From NCBI RefSeq assembly GCF_004682055.1, contig NZ_QUZU01000017.1:48455-112454 (forward strand): a stretch of 64,000 nt of DNA, read 5' to 3'. Positions 58,753 through 64,000 of the stretch are shown piece by piece; position 1 is the first letter of the stretch, and every line of letters starts with the position of its first letter. The notes under the pieces are model-generated. The model searched no databases. It saw nothing but the letters and a program-made list of their open reading frames with translations, and was not told the origin of the DNA. The DNA comes from Pseudomonas kairouanensis (GTDB taxonomy: Bacteria; Pseudomonadota; Gammaproteobacteria; Pseudomonadales; Pseudomonadaceae). The position numbers and the translations under genes are program-made.

Positions 58753-59117
58753 CAGCCCGTGATACGGCTGCAGGTAAATTTGGCGCTGGCACCACCGGAA
58801 CTGGAAAACCGGTTGATCGTGGTCCAGCCCACACGTCGCGTGTAGCCCACCCACGCCTCACCGTCCGACGCCAACCCGGTAAAGAACGTCAGTTGCCCAT
58901 AACGGCTGTTGGTTTGTGCCCAGTAGCGTTTGCCGATCACCTCGAAGCCGCGCAAATACGTGGTGCTGCCGTGGGTCGCCACGCTGTAGGCATTGCCCAG
59001 CGGGTCGACGCACGCCAGCAGGTTGGCGCTGCGCGTGCAGTTGGCCAGCAGGCTGGGTACTTGGGCGCTGGCAGGTCCGGCCGCTGCCAATAACAGGGCG
59101 CACACCAGGTATTTCAT
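58749..59117 (-). CDS. Small secreted protein of unknown function (PA5537-like position)
   Basis: A 122-residue exported protein from ATG 59117: signal peptide MKYLVCALLLAAAGPASA, then a beta-rich body with four Cys (LLANCTRSANLLACVDPLGN; KFTCSRITGC), probably two disulfides. I do not recognise a domain. The reading frame is open to 59219 but only this start gives a signal peptide at the N-terminus. It is divergent from dksA2 with a Zur box between them, and its stop overlaps the amidase stop by 4 bases. Confidence 0.75.
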   Translation of the reverse strand: MKYLVCALLLAAAGPASAQVPSLLANCTRSANLLACVDPLGNAYSVATHGSTTYLRGFEVIGKRYWAQTNSRYGQLTFFTGLASDGEAWVGYTRRVGWTTINRFSSSGGASAKFTCSRITGC

Positions 59118-59195
59118 AGGGTTTCTCGGCGCAGGAAGGTGCTCAAGCATTACGCCCTTCATCGTGGCGTTCAAGGGGGATTGGCTTATTTGTAT

Positions 59196-59210
59196 TGTTA
59201 TACTATAACA
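59196..59210. promoter_or_regulatory. Zur box upstream of dksA2
   Basis: TGTTATACTATAACA has perfect 7-bp arms around one base, 33 bases before the dksA2 ATG and upstream of the divergent small secreted protein. It differs from the folE2 box only in the central base. Confidence 0.87.
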
Positions 59211-59242
59211 TAAAAGCACAGCCTGACCCGTGAACCGCCCTC

Positions 59243-59647
59243 ATGACCGAACAAGACCTGCTGGCCCAACCGCCCGCCGACTACATGAATGAAGCCCAGC
59301 AAGGCTTCTTTCGCGAACTGCTGCTGGCCCAGCGCAACGAGTTGCAAGCCCGCATCGACGCCCAGTTCCTGGTATTGCGCGAACAGGAGGTCAACAGCGA
59401 CCCGGCGGATGTCGGCAGCGCCGAAGAACAGCGTCAATGGCAACTGCGCCTGCTGGAGCGCGAGAAGAAGTTGCTGGACAAGATCGACGACGCCTTCGAA
59501 CTGCTGGCCCGCGGTGAGTACGGCTGGTGCCGTGAAACCGGCGAGCCCATTGGCCTGCAACGCTTGCTGCTGCGCCCCACCGCCACCCTGTGTATCGAAG
59601 CCAAAGAACGTGAAGAGCTGCGCGAACGCCATAAACGGGCGATTTGA
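59243..59647 (+). CDS. dksA2: Zinc-independent RNA polymerase regulator DksA2
   Basis: A DksA paralogue that enters the RNA polymerase secondary channel with ppGpp. The 134 residues contain a coiled-coil with the tip DPADVGSAEEQRQ and a C-terminal globular part. Instead of the four zinc-binding Cys of DksA only two remain (WCRETGEPIG and ATLCIEAKE), as in P. aeruginosa DksA2, which works without zinc. The Zur box upstream fits expression when DksA loses zinc. The operon continues into the COG0523 GTPase gene after 27 bases. Confidence 0.94.
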   Translation: MTEQDLLAQPPADYMNEAQQGFFRELLLAQRNELQARIDAQFLVLREQEVNSDPADVGSAEEQRQWQLRLLEREKKLLDKIDDAFELLARGEYGWCRETGEPIGLQRLLLRPTATLCIEAKEREELRERHKRAI

Positions 59648-59674
59648 CCGGCCAACCCTGATGAGGAATACCTG

Positions 59675-60883
59675 ATGCCCAATCGTCTCCCCGTTACTGT
59701 GTTGTCCGGCTTTCTCGGCGCCGGTAAAAGCACGCTGCTTAACTACGTCCTGCGCAACCGCGACAACCTGCGGGTGGCGGTGATCGTCAATGACATGAGC
59801 GAAATCAACATCGACGGCAGCGAAGTCCAGCGAGACGTCACCCTCAACCGTTCCGAAGAAAAACTGGTGGAGATGAGCAACGGCTGCATCTGCTGCACCT
59901 TGCGAGAAGACCTGCTGCTGGAAGTGGGAAAACTCGCCAAGGAAGGTCGCTTCGATTACCTGCTGATTGAATCCACCGGCATCTCCGAACCCCTGCCCGT
60001 AGCCGAAACCTTCACCTTTCGCGACGAAAACGAACAAAGCCTGACCGACATCGCCCGCCTGGACACCATGGTCACGGTGGTCGACGGCATGAACTTCCTG
60101 CTCGACTACCAGGCCGCCGAAAGCCTGGCGTCACGGGGCGAAACCCTGGGCGAAGAAGACGAACGCTCCATCACTGACCTGTTGATCGAGCAGATCGAGT
60201 TCGCCGACGTGATCCTGATCAGCAAGATCGACCTGATCAGCAGCCGCGAACGCCAAGAGCTGATGGCGATCCTCGAACGCCTCAACGCCCAAGCCGAAAT
60301 CATCCCGATGGTCATGGGCGAAGTGCCGCTGCACAAGATCCTCAACACTGGCCGTTTCGACTTTGAGCGCGCCGCCCAAGCGCCGGGTTGGCTCCAGGAA
60401 CTGCGCGGTGAACATGTGCCGGAAACCGAGGAATACGGTATCGCCTCCACCGCTTATCGAGCGCGCCGCCCGTTTCATCCCCAGCGTTTCTTCGACTTTA
60501 TCGACCGGCCTTGGGTCAACGGCAAATTGCTGCGCTCCAAAGGGTTTTTCTGGTTGGCCAGCAAGCATCAGGACGCGGGTAGTTGGTCCCAGGCCGGTGG
60601 CTTGATGCGCCATGGTTTTGCCGGGCGTTGGTGGCGCTTTGTGCCCAAAAGCCAGTGGCCCCAGGACGAGGAAAACGTCGCGGCCATCATGGGTAACTGG
60701 CAACTGAGCACCGGCGATTGCCGCCAGGAACTGGTGTTTATCGGGCAGAACATCGACTTCGCGCAGATGCGCGCCGAGTTGGATGCGTGCCTGCTCAACG
60801 ATGAAGAAATGGCCTTGGGCGTCGAAGGTTGGCGCCTGCTGGCCGATCCTTTTGGCCCTTGGTATGAGGAGGCTGCCGCCTGA
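59675..60883 (+). CDS. zigA: COG0523 (CobW-family) zinc-homeostasis GTPase, ZigA-like
   Basis: A G3E-family GTPase thought to deliver zinc to client enzymes in starvation. The 402 residues show Walker [10 protein letters not shown] at residues 11-19, the metal-binding CxCC as [13 protein letters not shown] near 70, ESTGISEP, and the NKxD-equivalent SKIDL. A C-terminal CobW_C domain holds HPQRF. It overlaps the DUF1826 gene by one base (TGATG). Same order as P. aeruginosa PA5536-PA5535-PA5534. Confidence 0.93.
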   Translation: MPNRLPVTVLSGFLGAGKSTLLNYVLRNRDNLRVAVIVNDMSEINIDGSEVQRDVTLNRSEEKLVEMSNGCICCTLREDLLLEVGKLAKEGRFDYLLIESTGISEPLPVAETFTFRDENEQSLTDIARLDTMVTVVDGMNFLLDYQAAESLASRGETLGEEDERSITDLLIEQIEFADVILISKIDLISSRERQELMAILERLNAQAEIIPMVMGEVPLHKILNTGRFDFERAAQAPGWLQELRGEHVPETEEYGIASTAYRARRPFHPQRFFDFIDRPWVNGKLLRSKGFFWLASKHQDAGSWSQAGGLMRHGFAGRWWRFVPKSQWPQDEENVAAIMGNWQLSTGDCRQELVFIGQNIDFAQMRAELDACLLNDEEMALGVEGWRLLADPFGPWYEEAAA

Positions 60884-61527
60884 TGCTCGCCCCGGTAATA
60901 CCCCTGCGCCCCGTGATTCGCCAGTCGTTTGGTGACACACCGCTGGCGTTGTCCGACATTCTTGAAGACGGCGTAAACCTGGCGTTATGGCAGCGCCAGT
61001 TGCCCCTGCATATCGCCGAGTTCGGTGCCTTGTTGGTGGCGCTCAACGAGCCGTTGGCCGACTCGATGGTGATAGAACTCAACAGCGAAGAGGCTGAGCC
61101 GAACTTGCAGGGTTTGGCGGCCAGTTGCCGTGATCTTGAAGGCTACGAAGGTTTTATCGCCGATGTGTCCTGGCTGGTCAGTGCGTTTGCCTGCTTGCTG
61201 GGCGCCAAGCGCATCGGCGTGCGTCTGCGCCTGTTGGACAAGGCCATGTGCCCGCGCTTTCACGTAGACCATGTGCCGGTGCGGTTGATCACCACCTATG
61301 CGGGCATCGGCAGCCAGTGGTTGCGCGAAGGTGTGATGGATCGTCGCAAACTGAGCCGGCCGGACGCCGAGCCTCATGACCGTATCGAGCAAGTTCGCTG
61401 TGGCGAAGTGGCCCTGCTCAAAGGCACAAAATGGCATGGCAACGAAGGCCACGGCCTGATCCACCGCTCGCCAGCCCTCAAGGCCGACGAGCGTCGTTTG
61501 ATCCTGACACTGGATTGGCTGGCATAA
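60883..61527 (+). CDS. DUF1826 domain protein
   Basis: A 214-residue soluble protein of the DUF1826 family, found with COG0523 GTPase genes in zinc-regulated loci. Visible is a possible metal site CPRFHVDHVPVRLITTYAG (Cys, two His, Asp) near residue 123 and a second KGTKWHGNEGHGLIHRSP region. This His/Asp spacing resembles 2-oxoglutarate/iron-type cupin sites, but I cannot assign an activity. It could be a client or partner of ZigA. Confidence 0.87.
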   Translation: MLAPVIPLRPVIRQSFGDTPLALSDILEDGVNLALWQRQLPLHIAEFGALLVALNEPLADSMVIELNSEEAEPNLQGLAASCRDLEGYEGFIADVSWLVSAFACLLGAKRIGVRLRLLDKAMCPRFHVDHVPVRLITTYAGIGSQWLREGVMDRRKLSRPDAEPHDRIEQVRCGEVALLKGTKWHGNEGHGLIHRSPALKADERRLILTLDWLA

Positions 61528-61559
61528 CCGCGTAGGATCGAGCGCTCTACACGGCCTGA

Positions 61560-62534
61560 ATGATGCCCCTGATGTTGAAGAACATTCCCACCCATGTGAT
61601 TGCCGGGCCTTTGGGCGCCGGCAAGACCAGTCTGATCAAGCACCTGCTCTCTCAGCGCCCGGCCAACGAGCGCTGGGCCGTGCTGATCAACGAGTTCGGG
61701 CAGATCGGCCTGGACGCCGCCCTGCTGACGTTGGACGACGATGGTATTGCCCTGGGCGAAGTAGCCGGTGGCTGCCTGTGCTGTGTGAATGGTGCACCGT
61801 TCCAGGTAGGCCTGGGGCGCTTGTTACGTAAGGCAAAACCGGATCGGCTGTTTATCGAGCCCTCGGGGCTGGGGCATCCGGCGCAGTTGCTCAAACAGTT
61901 GCGAGAGGCGCCGTGGCAGCAGGTGTTGGCGGTTCAGCCGTGTGTAATGGTGCTTGATGCCCAGGCTTTGGCAGCGGGCAAACCTTTGCCGTCAGCCCAA
62001 CAGGATGCACTGGCGAGCGCCGGGCTGTTGGTCTTGAACAAGGATGAGGCGCTGGATGCCGCGCAACGTGCGGCTGTCGAACGGCAGTTGCCCGATTGCC
62101 CGCGGTTTTGGACCCGCCAGGCACAACTGCCTTTGGCGCAGTTGCCTGGCCTGGCGATAACAGCCGAGCCGGCTTCGGATCACTTCGAAGTGCCCAAGGG
62201 GCTGGCGCAAATGCCGGCCATCTGGAGCGACCCCGCGCAGCCTATCTGCCTGAGCCAGGCCCAGGAGGGCGGCTGGAGCATTGGCTGGCGCTGGCACCCG
62301 AGCCAGCAATTCGACGTTGCGCTTTTGCACCAGTGGCTCACAAGCGTTGAGTGGCGCCGCGCCAAACTGGTTATCCACAGCCCCGAGGGTTGGGTCAGCG
62401 CCAATGCTGTGGATAACAGCCCATTTGTTTGGCAACCCAGCGAATGGCGGCGCGACTCACGTATCGAATTGATCTTCAGCGCACCCCACGACGTGGCGGC
62501 GTTGCAGGCCGCATTGGCGGCCTGTCGTCAGTGA
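61560..62534 (+). CDS. Second COG0523 (CobW-family) GTPase
   Basis: A 324-residue G3E GTPase divergent from the one two genes upstream: Walker A AGPLGAGKTS, metal motif GGCLCC (AGGCLCCVNGAPFQ), EPSGLGHP and NKDEA. The C-terminal domain is shorter. ATG codons at 61560, 61563 and 61572 are all possible; the last gives the usual MLKNIPTHVIAG. It matches the position of P. aeruginosa PA5532. Its stop overlaps that of the convergent DUF3301 gene by 7 bases. Two DnaA 9-mers (62371, 62408) lie near its 3' end. Confidence 0.9.
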   Translation: MMPLMLKNIPTHVIAGPLGAGKTSLIKHLLSQRPANERWAVLINEFGQIGLDAALLTLDDDGIALGEVAGGCLCCVNGAPFQVGLGRLLRKAKPDRLFIEPSGLGHPAQLLKQLREAPWQQVLAVQPCVMVLDAQALAAGKPLPSAQQDALASAGLLVLNKDEALDAAQRAAVERQLPDCPRFWTRQAQLPLAQLPGLAITAEPASDHFEVPKGLAQMPAIWSDPAQPICLSQAQEGGWSIGWRWHPSQQFDVALLHQWLTSVEWRRAKLVIHSPEGWVSANAVDNSPFVWQPSEWRRDSRIELIFSAPHDVAALQAALAACRQ

Positions 62535-62923
62535 CGATTCTTGCTGGCGTGGTCTTGGCGCCACTGGCTTAGCTCGATCACGTCGGCGCTGGGCAGCGGC
62601 GTCTTGATCTCGAACGGGTAGGGCGCCAGTTCGATCTGCGCACTATGGGCGCCAAACTGCGTAATGGTCCCTGGGTGGCGGGCCTCGCCGGTCACGGTGA
62701 ACTCGAAGTTGTAGATGCGCGCCAGGCGCCGGCGACCCTTGGCATCTTTTACAAAACCGATGCGCTTGAGGGCCACGGCGCCATCGAGCAGTTCAATGTC
62801 GAGCTTGGCGCAATGCTGCTTGACCCGCTCCAGTGCGCGCTCGCGCAGGCCGTGGTTGTGCCACACCCAGGCAGCGCCGGTGGCGAGCAGCATCAACACG
62901 AAGATGTTTCCCAGGGTCAGCAT
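62528..62923 (-). CDS. DUF3301 membrane-anchored protein
   Basis: A 131-residue protein with one N-terminal membrane helix (LTLGNIFVLMLLATGAAWVW) and a conserved cytoplasmic-side domain (HGLRERALERVKQHCAKLDIELLDGAVAL, later RRLARIYNFEFTVTGEARH), the DUF3301 pattern. Function unknown. ATG 62923 places the helix at the N-terminus; the frame is open further upstream without domain sequence. Confidence 0.87.
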   Translation of the reverse strand: MLTLGNIFVLMLLATGAAWVWHNHGLRERALERVKQHCAKLDIELLDGAVALKRIGFVKDAKGRRRLARIYNFEFTVTGEARHPGTITQFGAHSAQIELAPYPFEIKTPLPSADVIELSQWRQDHASKNRH

Positions 62924-63040
62924 GCGAAAAACTCCAACAAAGTGAGAGCAGCTTAACTGTGTCGCCGGTCTGTCGTACAGGCTGCGTTTAGTCGCATACT
63001 GCGCGGCCAGAATTTCAACGGTTTTACGGAAATCTCCTGC

Positions 63041-63913
63041 ATGAAACGCACACCTCATCTGCTTGCGATCCAGTCTCATGTGGTCTTCGGCCACGCCGGA
63101 AACAGCGCCGCCGTGTTCCCCATGCAGCGTGTGGGGGTGAATGTGTGGCCGCTGAACACCGTGCAGTTTTCCAACCACACCCAGTATGGTCAGTGGGCGG
63201 GAGAAGTGTTGGCGCCGCAGCAAATTCCCGCGTTAGTGGAAGGGATTGCTGTTATCGGTGAGCTAGGCAACTGCGATGCGGTGCTGTCCGGTTACCTGGG
63301 CAGTGCCGACCAGGGGCGCGCGATTCTCACCGGCGTGGCGCGCATCAAGGCCACCAACCCCAAGGCGTTGTACCTGTGCGACCCGGTAATGGGCCATCCG
63401 GAAAAGGGCTGCATCGTGCCCCAGGAAGTCAGTGATTTCCTGCTGGACGAAGCGGTGGCCATGGCCGACTTCCTGTGCCCCAACCAGCTGGAGTTGGACA
63501 GTTTTGCCGGGCGCAAGCCGCAATCGCTGTTCGATTGCCTGGGCATGGCCAAAGCGTTGCTGGCACGTGGGCCGAAGGCGGTGTTGGTCAAGCACTTGGA
63601 TTATCCGGGCAAGTTGCCGGATGGCTTTGAGATGTTGCTGGTGACGGCTGAAGGCAGCTGGCACCTGCGTCGGCCATTGCTGGCGTTCCCGCGTCAGCCG
63701 GTGGGCGTGGGCGACTTGACCTCGGGGTTGTTCCTGGCGCGGGTACTGCTGGGTGACAGCCTGGTGGCGGCCTTCGAATTCACCGCAGCGGCGGTGCATG
63801 AAGTGCTGCTGGAGACCCAAGCGTGTGGCAGTTACGAGCTGGAGTTGGTGCGGGCGCAGGACCGTATCGCCCATCCGCGTGTGCGGTTTGAAGCCACGCC
63901 GATCGGTCTCTAA
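63041..63913 (+). CDS. pdxY: Pyridoxal kinase PdxY
   Basis: Phosphorylates pyridoxal in the salvage route to PLP. The 290 residues match Pdx[21 protein letters not shown] at the N-terminus, [32 protein letters not shown] and the catalytic [15 protein letters not shown] near residue 222 (GxGD anion hole and base). It is monocistronic and followed by a REPIN. Confidence 0.96.
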   Translation: MKRTPHLLAIQSHVVFGHAGNSAAVFPMQRVGVNVWPLNTVQFSNHTQYGQWAGEVLAPQQIPALVEGIAVIGELGNCDAVLSGYLGSADQGRAILTGVARIKATNPKALYLCDPVMGHPEKGCIVPQEVSDFLLDEAVAMADFLCPNQLELDSFAGRKPQSLFDCLGMAKALLARGPKAVLVKHLDYPGKLPDGFEMLLVTAEGSWHLRRPLLAFPRQPVGVGDLTSGLFLARVLLGDSLVAAFEFTAAAVHEVLLETQACGSYELELVRAQDRIAHPRVRFEATPIGL

Positions 63914-63926
63914 CTCCACAAATCAA

Positions 63927-64000
63927 AAATGTGGGAGCGGGCTTGCTCGCGAATACGGTGTGTCAGACCCGAATGAGTTGACTGACACACTGCATTCGCG
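63927..64000. repeat. REPIN after pdxY, cut by the window edge
   Basis: A full REP unit (63927-63957, core GTGGGAGCGGGCTTGCTCGC) and the first bases of an opposite unit (GCATTCGCG at the last bases) flank a spacer with TGTCAG/CTGACA. The second arm continues beyond the window. Confidence 0.88.

Overview
The window reads as the origin-proximal part of a chromosome from the Pseudomonas fluorescens group. The evidence is the Pseudomonas gene order yidC-mnmE-mnmG-rsmG-parA-parB-atpIBEFHAGDC-glmU-glmR-glmS, high GC with strong third-position bias, and fluorescens-type REP/REPIN elements with a GTGGGAG(G/C)GGGCTTGC core. The cut yidC at base 1 implies that rnpA, rpmH, oriC and dnaA lie just to the left.

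Bases 1-24901 are mostly core genes on the plus strand: membrane protein insertion, tRNA U34 modification, 16S rRNA methylation, chromosome partition, ATP synthase and UDP-GlcNAc supply. Between mnmE and mnmG sits a reverse-strand iron cassette (FecI-like sigma, FecR-like anti-sigma, TonB-dependent receptor) behind a Fur box. The receptor gene carries an in-frame amber codon. The 560 bases between this cassette and mnmG are AT-rich in part and hold a cluster of DnaA boxes. A Fic-family gene follows glmS.

Bases 24945-40533 are mainly on the minus strand: the pbpC/alpha-2-macroglobulin pair; a low-GC islet with a DUF6124-like small protein and the mobile mystery protein A/B pair behind a multi-operator promoter; and a six-gene envelope-lipid operon resembling E. 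coli ynbABCD with an added PlsC-type acyltransferase and a small membrane protein.

Bases 40854-64000 are a metal-homeostasis region. An operon of three SPFH proteins (one with 13 His in its first 20 residues) and an HmtA-like P1B ATPase lies behind a Zur-like box. It is followed by a bufferin-type operon bufA-bufB-bufC. After cyclopropane fatty-acid synthase, cardiolipin synthase and a DUF3617 protein come two groups with perfect Zur boxes: folE2-ABC transporter-gamma carbonic anhydrase-dihydroorotase (minus strand), and amidase / small secreted protein / dksA2 / two COG0523 GTPases / DUF1826. These encode zinc-sparing paralogues and zinc delivery. A perfect ParB site (parS) lies inside folE2. 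The window ends with a DUF3301 gene, pdxY and a REPIN cut by the window edge.

All functional names rest on motif recognition and remembered family knowledge. No database search was run.
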